Source: Candidatus Nitrosopumilus sp.
Lineage (GTDB): Archaea; Thermoproteota; Nitrososphaeria; Nitrososphaerales; Nitrosopumilaceae
Direction: 5' to 3'
Assembly: GCF_028278985.1 (NCBI RefSeq)
Contig: NZ_JANQTA010000013.1
Location: 62,001 to 126,000 of the forward strand
DNA length: 64,000 bases
Position numbers and translations under genes: made by a program. The notes under the pieces are model-generated. The model was not told the origin of the DNA and ran no database searches. It worked only from the letters and a program-made list of their open reading frames with translations. Below, piece by piece: positions 8,530-16,545 of the stretch; within the stretch, counting starts at the first letter, position 1; each line of letters begins with the position of its first letter.

Positions 8530-9861
8530 TTAGTTTATTTCTATCTGGCAATTATGGAAATTGCCATTCCATTTTGTATGGCCTAAAAATCTCTTTACTT
8601 CAAACTCTTCTAAATCATAAAATGTTGTGCCTGTTTTGCCTAAAATTTCTCCACTTTTGTCGTAAAATGAAATAATCAAGTCAACCTGATCACGCTTGAT
8701 ATTGTCATTGTTGTACATTCCAGAAACTGTCACTAGACCAAAATCATCTTTTGTACATGAGAAATTTTCAACTCCTTGAATAGATGAGGTTTCAGGCTCA
8801 ACTGACTTTGGAACAACTTTTTGTGGCAATTCTGGTTCTTCAACAGTTTCAGGTATTGTTTCTTTTTGCATAGTCTTGTGAAGTAGTGTATTTACATTAT
8901 CGTTATGAAAAAAATTAATTTTGTTTAGTATCTCACTTGCAAATCTAGTTGTTGGTTCTGTTTCATCCAAATTGATTTCATTTTTATTATAATCGTAATG
9001 TTCAGCATATTCATCAAAGATTACTACATGAAAAATCATGTTTTCATAACTACAGGAAGTCATTGCGCCATTTATTTTGTAATCAAAAAAACATTGAGAA
9101 TTCTCATTAAGATCAGTTGACAAGTATGATGTTTCAAAAATTGTTGCATTATTATTTCTATCAAATGAATTCCAATAATTAGCAAGATCATTCTGGTCAT
9201 TAAATTCGGCAATTTGTAAAATCAATGATGGAACTTTGTATTGGTAGAAAGCTGGATCATATACCCTAGTAATATCTGTGAACATTATTCTTACAGAATC
9301 CATTACTCCTTCTTTTTCTTCAAACTCATATTCCGTAGAAAGGATTCTCCATTTAGTTTGTTTAATGATATTTAGAATTTCTTTTTCGGTTAGCAGATAT
9401 TTTTCAAGACTTGATTGAAATGTTTGCTCTTGAGTAAAGTAACTTTTTTCAGGAGTATATTCCAAATATCCGGATTCTCTTAGAACGTGAATTGTTCTTA
9501 GAAATTGTTCATCTGTAATTTTTCCTTCTACCCACCATTGAGCACGATCTTTTGTCCAAAGTGGAATTAAATCAATATCCACATTTTGAGATAATTCCGG
9601 AATGTCTTTTACAACCATTTTGGCAGTATGTTTAAGATTTATCTCATCGACAATCTCAATTGGTAGAATGTTGTTGTTCAGTACATTTTCAATTAATGCT
9701 AAGTATTCAGCATCTGTAATGTCTCCTTTAACCCAAATCTCTGTAGTTTGTCTGATCCATTGAGGAAAAATAGAATCATTTTCAGCAAAGGCCTCAATTT
9801 GAAATGAAATTAAAACCAAAGTTAGCACTAATCCAATAAGTGTATAAGAACTAGTTTTCAC
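8530..9861 (-). CDS. Secreted protein with N-terminal divergent WW modules
   Basis: The frame is open to an ATG at 9903, but that start overlaps operator B. A GTG at 9861 gives a canonical signal peptide (KTSSYTLIGLVLTLVLISF), so I prefer 9861. Unlike its relatives, this protein carries its two WW modules at the N-terminus. One is divergent (FPQWIRQTTEIWVKGDITD) and one is closer to consensus (IPLWTKDRAQWWVEGKITD). The middle holds an alpha/beta region with two Cys residues near QCFFDYKINGAMTSC. The C-terminal part resembles an extracellular FxLYD-like domain. It is divergent from the next WW gene and shares the regulatory repeat with it. Confidence 0.75.
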   Translation of the reverse strand: MKTSSYTLIGLVLTLVLISFQIEAFAENDSIFPQWIRQTTEIWVKGDITDAEYLALIENVLNNNILPIEIVDEINLKHTAKMVVKDIPELSQNVDIDLIPLWTKDRAQWWVEGKITDEQFLRTIHVLRESGYLEYTPEKSYFTQEQTFQSSLEKYLLTEKEILNIIKQTKWRILSTEYEFEEKEGVMDSVRIMFTDITRVYDPAFYQYKVPSLILQIAEFNDQNDLANYWNSFDRNNNATIFETSYLSTDLNENSQCFFDYKINGAMTSCSYENMIFHVVIFDEYAEHYDYNKNEINLDETEPTTRFASEILNKINFFHNDNVNTLLHKTMQKETIPETVEEPELPQKVVPKSVEPETSSIQGVENFSCTKDDFGLVTVSGMYNNDNIKRDQVDLIISFYDKSGEILGKTGTTFYDLEEFEVKRFLGHTKWNGNFHNCQIEIN

Positions 9862-9895
9862 GATCCGTGGTTTCTTTTTAAAATAAATAAATAAT

Positions 9896-9918
9896 TGGTA
9901 CATTTCTCGAATGGACCA
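9896..9918. promoter_or_regulatory. Inverted-repeat operator B, shared by divergent genes
   Basis: TGGTACA at 9896-9902, a nine-base spacer and TGGACCA at 9912-9918. It lies 35 bp from the preferred minus-strand start (9861) and 41 bp from the preferred plus-strand start (9959), the same geometry as copies A and E. One site could serve both promoters. Confidence 0.62.
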
Positions 9919-9958
9919 TTTCTCTTTTATTCAAAATTTAATTTGTAAGATCACTAGA

Positions 9959-11986
9959 ATGCACAAGAAATTACAATTATTTGCAGTAATGGTATTTGCA
10001 GGCGTCTTAGTTACTTCTATTCCTGTCCAATCTGGATTTTCAGATAGTGGCTTTTCTAATGTAAAGAAAGCAACTGGTGTAATTATGAAATTCTGTGAAA
10101 ATCAGGCAATTACACTAGCTGACTGTGTTGAAAAATATGATGGCTATACCTGGACTGACAGAGTCAATGTATTGATTTGGGCACCTGGCTGGAATAATGA
10201 TTCTGATAAAATTGATAGAATTGGTGAATCAGAGGGCACACCAATCACAGTTACTACTAGAGCAGAATCAGTTGATACTGCTGTCTTTGCAGAAACAGGT
10301 CCAGACACTGGAGTTTTCTTTGGTGTAGTGAAATTAAGTGGTCAAGACTTTACAGTTCATGATCAAAATGGTTCTGAAGTTTCAGGACATGGCCATTTAT
10401 CAAGTAATTTTGGAACTATAGTTTCAAAAGATTGCAATGATCCAAATGCATCATCTGGTGGACATGGACATGGACATGGATTTTTAATTCCATTAATCAA
10501 ATTACACTCATTACTATTCTCAACAATTATGACTGACATTATCCCATCCGCATATGCTCAACATCATATGATGCATCGTCATACACCTGATTGTTCAACT
10601 CAAGGAGTAATTGGAAGTGCCTTAGATGTTGCAGTTAGAGTTCCAACTGATTTGCAAAATGGTGCAGTAACTGTATCATGGGAACCAAATGAAGACACTG
10701 TCATAACAAAGAGTGCTACATGGGAATGGAGAACAGGCGAACTTTACTTCCATCAAGACATGTACACAGTTGATCAACCAATTAGATTTACATTACATGA
10801 TGCAGACTTGTGGATTCACCATGCAGACTTTTACACTTATTGGATGAGAGTTTACTCTGATTCTGATCAAGCAGGAATTTTTGTTCCAGTACAATTCCAA
10901 CCTAACCATGATCATGGTGCAGAACCTCAATACGAGGGAGTTACTACAAAATTAACTGAACCTGCAGCATCATCATTAACAAAGTATACTCCTGATGGAG
11001 AATACAAGATCTACTTTTGGTGGCAACCGGGTGGTGTTGTTGGTGTAGATCAAGATTATGATCTAAATATTATGGTCCATGATGGAATGACTGACATTCA
11101 CCAAACTCATCTTAGCTATGATATGGAAATCTATCTTAATGGTGAATTAATTGATGTTAGAAGTGACAGATTCTCTGGAGAAGGACAGGGAATTGAAAAA
11201 GTTAACTTTGCTGAAAGAGGTTCTGCTAAAATAGTGATAAAGAATATCTTTGGAAATGACATTGAACAAGACTTTTCTTTCCAAGTTGCTCCTGAAGCAA
11301 TTATTGAAGAAATAGTACCAAGACATCATGCCTTTGATACACCTGTTGATGAATTTGAAGGACGCTATGGTGCTCACTACATCAACGTACTTGAAGGTGA
11401 ATTCTATGTAACCCTAGATGATGAATCACAAGAACTTGACGAATTGAGAGTTAATGACGGTGATACAATCACTGTAGAATACATTGACTTGACTTTACCA
11501 GAACCACATACATCTGCTGATTCATTTGATATTCAAGCAACAACTATTGTTTATGATGTAAATAATCCATTAGCTGAAGTCTCAACTGTCAATACATCTT
11601 CAACCATCACTGATATTTCTATAGATTCTAAAAGTTATGAAGGAATCAAAAAGATTCAAGAAACAAAATCTAACATAGTTTCAATTACTCCAGTTTCATC
11701 TGAAATTTCAATTCCAACATGGGTAAAGAAGAACGCATCATGGTGGTCAGATGGCCAAATCAATGATCCAGAATTTGCAAAGGGCATTGAATACTTGGTT
11801 CAAGAAAATATTATTGACATAAAGAAAACAGATGAATTAACTGAAGAAGCTGATGATGCAAATATCACATCCATTCCAATGTGGGTTAGAAATAACGCAT
11901 CATGGTGGTCTGAAGGCCAACTAACTGATGTTGACTTTGCAAACGGAATCAAATATCTAATTTCAGCAGGTCTAATCAAAGTATAG
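9959..11986 (+). CDS. Large secreted His-rich WW-repeat protein
   Basis: ATG at 9959 gives a signal peptide (HKKLQLFAVMVFAGVLVTS). An upstream in-frame ATG at 9911 would overlap operator B and is less likely. The roughly 675-residue protein has His-rich stretches (GGHGHGHGF, then QHHMMHRHTPDC about 40 residues on) that could bind copper or zinc. Several beta-sandwich domains with acidic loops follow. It ends with two WW modules (IPTWVKKNASWW and IPMWVRNNASWW). The segment between the His clusters is hydrophobic (FLIPLIKLHSLLFSTIMTDI) and may be membrane-associated. A metal-related surface role is plausible but not shown. Confidence 0.8.
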   Translation: MHKKLQLFAVMVFAGVLVTSIPVQSGFSDSGFSNVKKATGVIMKFCENQAITLADCVEKYDGYTWTDRVNVLIWAPGWNNDSDKIDRIGESEGTPITVTTRAESVDTAVFAETGPDTGVFFGVVKLSGQDFTVHDQNGSEVSGHGHLSSNFGTIVSKDCNDPNASSGGHGHGHGFLIPLIKLHSLLFSTIMTDIIPSAYAQHHMMHRHTPDCSTQGVIGSALDVAVRVPTDLQNGAVTVSWEPNEDTVITKSATWEWRTGELYFHQDMYTVDQPIRFTLHDADLWIHHADFYTYWMRVYSDSDQAGIFVPVQFQPNHDHGAEPQYEGVTTKLTEPAASSLTKYTPDGEYKIYFWWQPGGVVGVDQDYDLNIMVHDGMTDIHQTHLSYDMEIYLNGELIDVRSDRFSGEGQGIEKVNFAERGSAKIVIKNIFGNDIEQDFSFQVAPEAIIEEIVPRHHAFDTPVDEFEGRYGAHYINVLEGEFYVTLDDESQELDELRVNDGDTITVEYIDLTLPEPHTSADSFDIQATTIVYDVNNPLAEVSTVNTSSTITDISIDSKSYEGIKKIQETKSNIVSITPVSSEISIPTWVKKNASWWSDGQINDPEFAKGIEYLVQENIIDIKKTDELTEEADDANITSIPMWVRNNASWWSEGQLTDVDFANGIKYLISAGLIKV

Positions 11987-12017
11987 AACTTTTATTGACA
12001 AAAAATTATTTTGTTAA

Positions 12018-13895
12018 ATGAATGAAATGAAAACAAAATCTTTACTATTTTCTTTATTTTTATTATTTACAATTAGTTCAATCCAACTTGCGTTTGCAGG
12101 TGGTTCTGGCAGTGAAGAAAGTGATGTGTTATTCATTAATGATAATTATTACAAAGTCACACTAGATACAGAACCATCAGTTCTAGAAGGAAATGAAGAC
12201 AATGTAGTTTTCAATATCTCAACAATTAACGATGATACTCAAGAAATTGTTTCAAACGTCGAATACAAAGTTGAGGTTTTTGATAGCAAAAACAATTTGA
12301 TTGTAGATTATACTGCATTCTCACCAGATGATAAATTGCATACAAGAATTGTCCCAACTTCTCAGATCAATTTTTCAGGAGATACCATTGAAAATGGCTC
12401 TTGGCTTGGCTCAAGCAATTCACCATTAACGGTAAATGCACCTCTATTTCAACAAGGAGGACTTGTTGATGTCTATATTACAATTCTGTCAATAGATTCT
12501 GAGCCTGTTTCAGGAACTAATACAACCTTTCAAATTCGATTTACAATGGGTGAATTCATTCCATTTTCTATAGATATTGATGAAACTCCAACAGATCTAA
12601 TGTTTGCTACATATTTTGAAAATATTGAGCAATTCCATTTTGATGAGAATAAAAAAAAGTTAACTGCATACATGCCATTTAATTGGAATGAAGAATTTAT
12701 CAAATCAATTCCATTTGTTCATGCAGAATACTATATACCAAAAACTGTAGATATTTTTGAGAACTATGAAATCATTTTGACCGTAAACGATATTTCATAT
12801 TTTGGAACGATAGATCGTTCTGGTGATGAAGAAATAGTTGTTCATTTCTTGCTTTCTTCTTCAAAATTATTGAAAATGATTGATGATGTTCCTTCTGATC
12901 AAATAGATGTAATGACTTTTGGAATTGAATCTGGCAAAGAAAGAGAAGTTCAGAAATCTGATGCATCCCTTGAAGATGGTGACAAAATAATTTTATTATC
13001 TACTGAAGAAGATTGGAAATTTCATCTTTCATTATCTCCCGCTGGAAAAATCAATCCTGGTGAACAGATTACATTAAATTTAGAATTTCATGATCCTGTA
13101 ACAAATTCCATAATCCCTCAAAACACTTATGATCTTGATGTTTTTCTAAACGGCAAAATTATCGAATCAATAACTCAGAAAGAATCACCTGATGGAAGAG
13201 ATTCAATCAAAGTTTCATTTGATGATGTAGGAGCTGTAATTGTTAGAATTTCAAATGTAAATAATTTTGATACTTCAGGACAATTCTCATTCAAAGTCAC
13301 TGAACCAAAAATTGAATTGACAGCTGATCACCATGTTGAGATTCCTATTGGAACTTCCCTCCCTGGATGTGAAAAAGATGACTCTTGTTATCTGCCATCA
13401 TCTATCACGATTCAACCAAATGAGATTGTTTTATGGGATAACATAGATGATGTTGCACATACTGTAACTTCAGGCAGTCCTGATGAGGGGGCATCTGGAG
13501 TTTTTGATAGCAGTATTATTGCTGGGGGTGAAACCTTCTCATTCAAATTTGAAAATGATGGTACCTTTGACTACTTTTGTGCTCTACATCCTTGGATGGT
13601 AGGTACTCTAACTGTGGGTAATTCTGAGCCTAATGTGCCTAAATGGGTAAAAAATAATGCCAAATGGTGGGGAGAAGGACAAATCAATGATTCCGACTTT
13701 GCAACAGGACTAGAATTTTTAATTAAAGAAAATGTAATCAGTGTTCCAAAAAATGCTGAAGTTGAATCATCTGAGAGCTCAATTCCAGACTGGCTTAGAA
13801 ATACCGCAAAGTGGTGGGCAGATGACTTGTTATCTGACTCTGAATTCCTTAAAGGAATAGAGTGGATGATAAAAAATGGAATAATTACAGTATAA
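12018..13895 (+). CDS. Secreted blue-copper (cupredoxin) WW-repeat protein
   Basis: The 625-residue protein has an N-terminal signal peptide (KSLLFSLFLLFTISS) and a large beta-sandwich region related to that of the 532-2088 gene. A plastocyanin-like domain follows at about 440-535. It shows the type 1 copper ligands: His in VAHTVTSG, then Cys, His and Met in FCALHPWMVG. Two WW modules (VPKWVKNNAKWW and IPDWLRNTAKWW) end it. Such cupredoxins carry electrons or copper outside the membrane, which fits copper-dependent ammonia oxidisers. ATG at 12027 is an alternative start. It lies 31 bp after another WW gene and may be co-transcribed. Confidence 0.88.
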   Translation: MNEMKTKSLLFSLFLLFTISSIQLAFAGGSGSEESDVLFINDNYYKVTLDTEPSVLEGNEDNVVFNISTINDDTQEIVSNVEYKVEVFDSKNNLIVDYTAFSPDDKLHTRIVPTSQINFSGDTIENGSWLGSSNSPLTVNAPLFQQGGLVDVYITILSIDSEPVSGTNTTFQIRFTMGEFIPFSIDIDETPTDLMFATYFENIEQFHFDENKKKLTAYMPFNWNEEFIKSIPFVHAEYYIPKTVDIFENYEIILTVNDISYFGTIDRSGDEEIVVHFLLSSSKLLKMIDDVPSDQIDVMTFGIESGKEREVQKSDASLEDGDKIILLSTEEDWKFHLSLSPAGKINPGEQITLNLEFHDPVTNSIIPQNTYDLDVFLNGKIIESITQKESPDGRDSIKVSFDDVGAVIVRISNVNNFDTSGQFSFKVTEPKIELTADHHVEIPIGTSLPGCEKDDSCYLPSSITIQPNEIVLWDNIDDVAHTVTSGSPDEGASGVFDSSIIAGGETFSFKFENDGTFDYFCALHPWMVGTLTVGNSEPNVPKWVKNNAKWWGEGQINDSDFATGLEFLIKENVISVPKNAEVESSESSIPDWLRNTAKWWADDLLSDSEFLKGIEWMIKNGIITV

Positions 13896-13899
13896 TCTC

Positions 13900-13922
13900 T
13901 AGTACATTTTAGAAATGAACCA
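13900..13922. promoter_or_regulatory. Inverted-repeat operator C
   Basis: TAGTACA at 13900-13906, a nine-base spacer and TGAACCA at 13916-13922. It differs from copy A by one base in the left arm. It lies 174 bp before the rhomboid ATG but only 51 bp before the stem-loop at 13973, so it may drive a short transcript there. Confidence 0.55.
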
Positions 13923-13972
13923 ATCTTGTTTTTATCATCTTAATTGAATTACTAGTATACAGACCATAGTTT

Positions 13973-14024
13973 GATGAGAAACGTGGAGGAGTCATCTTGT
14001 TTGCCTGTTTCTCATCTTTTTTTG
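13973..14024 (+). ncRNA. Stem-loop with T-tract: candidate small RNA or long-looped terminator
   Basis: GATGAGAAAC at 13973-13982 is exactly complementary to GTTTCTCATC at 14007-14016, enclosing 24 bases. It is followed at once by two T-runs (14017-14030). This is the strongest hairpin I found in an intergenic region of the window. It could end the upstream cupredoxin gene 77 bp away, or it could be a small RNA from a promoter near operator C. A 23-codon frame starting inside the stem has no protein-like features. Confidence 0.5.
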
Positions 14025-14095
14025 TTTTTTTTGATAAATTTGTAACAATTGTTGAATAATGTTATTATACAATTTTTAACCATTCAAATTAACTT

Positions 14096-14857
14096 ATGCT
14101 ACTTCCACTTAGAGATGAAAATCCCCATCCTCCAGGATTCAAACCTAAAGTTACAATTTCACTAATCATAATTAATGTCGTAATTTTCTTTATGGAAGTA
14201 GCTATAACTGGTCAGTTTTGGGAATTCTCAAATCAACGAGCAGCATTCATGTTTTTTGATTGGGGTGCAGTTCCAGCTTGTGTAACTGGATTCTCATCAA
14301 TGATTCAACCTGGAATTGCATGTCCAGACATGTCATACATTTCGTTATTTAGTTCGATGTTTATGCATGGAGGATTGTTGCACTTGGGTGGTAACATGTT
14401 ATTTTTGTGGATATTTGGAGACAATATTGAATTAAAATTTGGTAAAGCAAAATTTCTTTTAATATATCTTGGATGGGGAGTCGGTGCAGGACTTGCACAT
14501 ATTGTGTTAGATCCAACAAGTACTATTCCTGCAGTTGGAGCATCAGGTGCAATATCTGGAGTGTTAGGTGCATACTTGGCAATTTTTCCCAAAGTTAGAA
14601 TCCAAACATTTCTCATGCTGGGATTTTTCTGGAGAATGATGCACATTCAGGCTAGATGGTTCTTACCTTTCTGGCTAGTCTTCCAAAACTTGTTGCCTTT
14701 CTTCATAGGAGGCTTTGGTGTTGCAGGAGGTGGTGTTGCATATATGGCTCATATAGGAGGCTTTGCAATAGGATTTGCAACGGGATATCTATACAAGAAA
14801 TCTCATAGTTCCGAGTTTACATATGGAACACGTTATGGTTACAGACCAGATTATTGA
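14096..14857 (+). CDS. Rhomboid-family intramembrane serine protease
   Basis: The 253-residue protein has about six membrane helices. The rhomboid signatures are visible: HGGLLHLGGNMLFLWIFGD (oxyanion region with conserved His and Asn), GASGAISGVLGAYL with the catalytic Ser in GxSG, and AHIGGFAIG with the catalytic His. The N-terminal PLRDENPHPPGFKP is typical of archaeal and bacterial rhomboids. The enzyme cuts membrane proteins within or near their helices. The length is normal and the catalytic dyad intact. The natural substrate is unknown. Confidence 0.94.
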   Translation: MLLPLRDENPHPPGFKPKVTISLIIINVVIFFMEVAITGQFWEFSNQRAAFMFFDWGAVPACVTGFSSMIQPGIACPDMSYISLFSSMFMHGGLLHLGGNMLFLWIFGDNIELKFGKAKFLLIYLGWGVGAGLAHIVLDPTSTIPAVGASGAISGVLGAYLAIFPKVRIQTFLMLGFFWRMMHIQARWFLPFWLVFQNLLPFFIGGFGVAGGGVAYMAHIGGFAIGFATGYLYKKSHSSEFTYGTRYGYRPDY

Positions 14858-14890
14858 AAGAATAAATCGCTGTAATCTTTTGAGAAATTC

Positions 14891-15067
14891 ATGCCATTGA
14901 TTACAGTTTCAATGTATCCTGGAAGAACACAGGAACAAAAAGATGAATACGCAAAAGCAATCACAAAGGCTGCAGTTGATATTCTTAAAACAAAAGAAAA
15001 TCACGTTATTGTTGTCTTTGAAGACAATCCTAAAGAAAATTGGTTTTTGGCAGGAAACCAACTTTAA
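14891..15067 (+). CDS. 4-oxalocrotonate tautomerase-family protein (58 aa)
   Basis: A short 58-residue gene starting at ATG 14891. Removal of Met exposes Pro as the N-terminal residue (MPLITVSMYPGR), the catalytic base of the tautomerase family. The KAAVDILKTKENHVIVVFED stretch matches the family's helix-strand layout, and 58-62 residues is its usual size. Members form hexamers that tautomerise keto-enol substrates. The substrate is unknown. It starts 33 bp after the rhomboid gene and may be co-transcribed with it. Confidence 0.82.
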   Translation: MPLITVSMYPGRTQEQKDEYAKAITKAAVDILKTKENHVIVVFEDNPKENWFLAGNQL

Positions 15068-15169
15068 TTATTTTTAAAATGATTAGACTGGAAAATCCAG
15101 TCTAAAGGTATGCACATACACACATGTACTATTATGATTTGTTTATACTAGCTTTGCATAATAACAAAA

Positions 15170-15192
15170 TGGTACATTTTGTAATTGTACCA
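15170..15192. promoter_or_regulatory. Inverted-repeat operator E (perfect 7-bp arms)
   Basis: TGGTACA at 15170-15176 and TGTACCA at 15186-15192 are exact inverted arms around a nine-base spacer. The site ends 39 bp before the nitrilase ATG. It is the most symmetric copy of the motif at 4272, 9896 and 13900. Confidence 0.65.
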
Positions 15193-15231
15193 TATCTTTA
15201 TCCTTTTATTCTCACCAATTCATTTAATCTC

Positions 15232-16038
15232 ATGAAAGTTGCAGTTGTTCAGTTTAAAGCATCAACAAAAAAAGAAATCAATTTAGAAAAAATTATTTCT
15301 TACATTTCAAAAGCTGCAGCAAAAAAGGCAACATTATGTGCATTTCCAGAATTTATGATGTTTTATACAAATTCTAAACAAACACCAAAACAACTTGCAG
15401 AATTATCTGAAACAATAAATGGAAATTTTGTTTCAAGTATTGCTCAAACTGCTAAAGAATACAAGATTCAAGTTGTTGGTTCCTTTTATGAGAAAAGCAG
15501 AAAAAAAGATAGAGTTTTTGATACTTCATTTGTGATTGACAAAAACGGCAAAGTTCTCTCTACCTATAGGAAAATCCATCTTTATGATGCTCTAGGATTC
15601 AAAGAATCAGATAAGATGGCCTCAGGCTCTAAAATTTCAAAACCAGTAAAAACTTCTGTAGGAAAAATAGGAATGATGATCTGTTACGACTTGCGTTTTC
15701 CTGAAATGTCTCGTTCACTTGCAGCAGCAGGCTCTGAAGTTTTAGTTGCACCTTCTGCTTGGGTTAAAGGAAAAATGAAAGAAGAGCATTGGTTAACAAT
15801 CAACAAGACACGTGCAATTGAAAATGGATGTTATGTTGTAGCACCTGATCAAGTTGGTAACATTTACTGCGGAAGAAGTATAGTGGTAGATCCTTATGGA
15901 AAGATTTTGATTGATATGAAAAAGAAACAAGGTATAGGATTTGTTACTATTGATTTGAAAAAAGTAAAAGACACACGAAAGGTTTTGCCTCTTTTAAAGA
16001 ATAGAAGAACTGATGTATATCCTACTTTGAAGGCTTAG
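15232..16038 (+). CDS. Carbon-nitrogen hydrolase (nitrilase superfamily)
   Basis: I start this 268-residue protein at ATG 15232. The frame is open back to 15124, but the extra residues would overlap operator E and are not protein-like for the family. The Glu-Lys-Cys triad is visible: FPEFMMF near the N-terminus, YRKIHLYD in the middle and MMICYDLRFPEMSRSLA with the catalytic Cys. The domain matches Nit1/Nit2-type omega-amidases or amidases that hydrolyse C-N bonds in small cytoplasmic amides. The natural substrate cannot be read. Its 3' end overlaps the convergent zinc protein gene by 17 bp. Confidence 0.92.
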   Translation: MKVAVVQFKASTKKEINLEKIISYISKAAAKKATLCAFPEFMMFYTNSKQTPKQLAELSETINGNFVSSIAQTAKEYKIQVVGSFYEKSRKKDRVFDTSFVIDKNGKVLSTYRKIHLYDALGFKESDKMASGSKISKPVKTSVGKIGMMICYDLRFPEMSRSLAAAGSEVLVAPSAWVKGKMKEEHWLTINKTRAIENGCYVVAPDQVGNIYCGRSIVVDPYGKILIDMKKKQGIGFVTIDLKKVKDTRKVLPLLKNRRTDVYPTLKA

Positions 16039-16489
16039 GTTTTCTACTTTCACAATTAAAATTAGAACATTGCTTTGTCCATTTTTGTTTTCTTGAATAT
16101 CTAAAAATTACCATAGGCCATTTACATACTTCACATGGACTTTTTGTTGCACGAAGCTTTGCTTTTTGTAATAATGGAGATGATGCTTTACAGCCTCCGT
16201 AATAATTTGAACATCCCATGAATCTTTTTCGAGTAGTTCTTGAACGAATAACCATTAATTCTCCTAGTTTACAAACAGGACATTGAACAAGACCTTTTTT
16301 TGGAGAATTTGTTCCTAAAATAATGTATTTTTTTTCTTTTGAAGACCATGACAAGAAACCATTACTGTCAAGATATTGGGTGATCTCTTTTTTGAAACTT
16401 GTAGTTCTAGTTTTAGTTATTCTGACAACATGTCTTTTGACTGTTCTTTTGACCTGAACTGTTTGCAAGCTAGATTTTCTCAATGGCAT
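16022..16489 (-). CDS. Topoisomerase-type C4 zinc-finger protein
   Basis: The 155-residue protein has a basic N-terminus (KRTVKRHVVRITKTRTTSFKK) and two C4 zinc fingers of topoisomerase I type. The first is CPVCKLGELMVIRSRT with GCSNYYGGC; the second is CEVCKWPMVIFRYSRK with CSNFNC. These fingers bind single-stranded DNA or RNA at the C-terminus of topoisomerase I. Here they stand alone with no catalytic domain, so a nucleic-acid-binding accessory role is likely. The gene is convergent with the nitrilase gene and overlaps it by 17 bp. It is divergent from the thiolase gene. Confidence 0.82.
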   Translation of the reverse strand: MPLRKSSLQTVQVKRTVKRHVVRITKTRTTSFKKEITQYLDSNGFLSWSSKEKKYIILGTNSPKKGLVQCPVCKLGELMVIRSRTTRKRFMGCSNYYGGCKASSPLLQKAKLRATKSPCEVCKWPMVIFRYSRKQKWTKQCSNFNCESRKPKPSK

Positions 16490-16545
16490 TTTCTATGATG
16501 ACTTTACTAAAACGATTTTTATAGGGACTTGGGTCAACGACCTTC

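Noticed and set aside
14305-14646. Minus-strand 113-residue frame over the rhomboid gene
   Set aside because: It is antisense to conserved membrane helices and the catalytic Ser motif and shows no features of its own.
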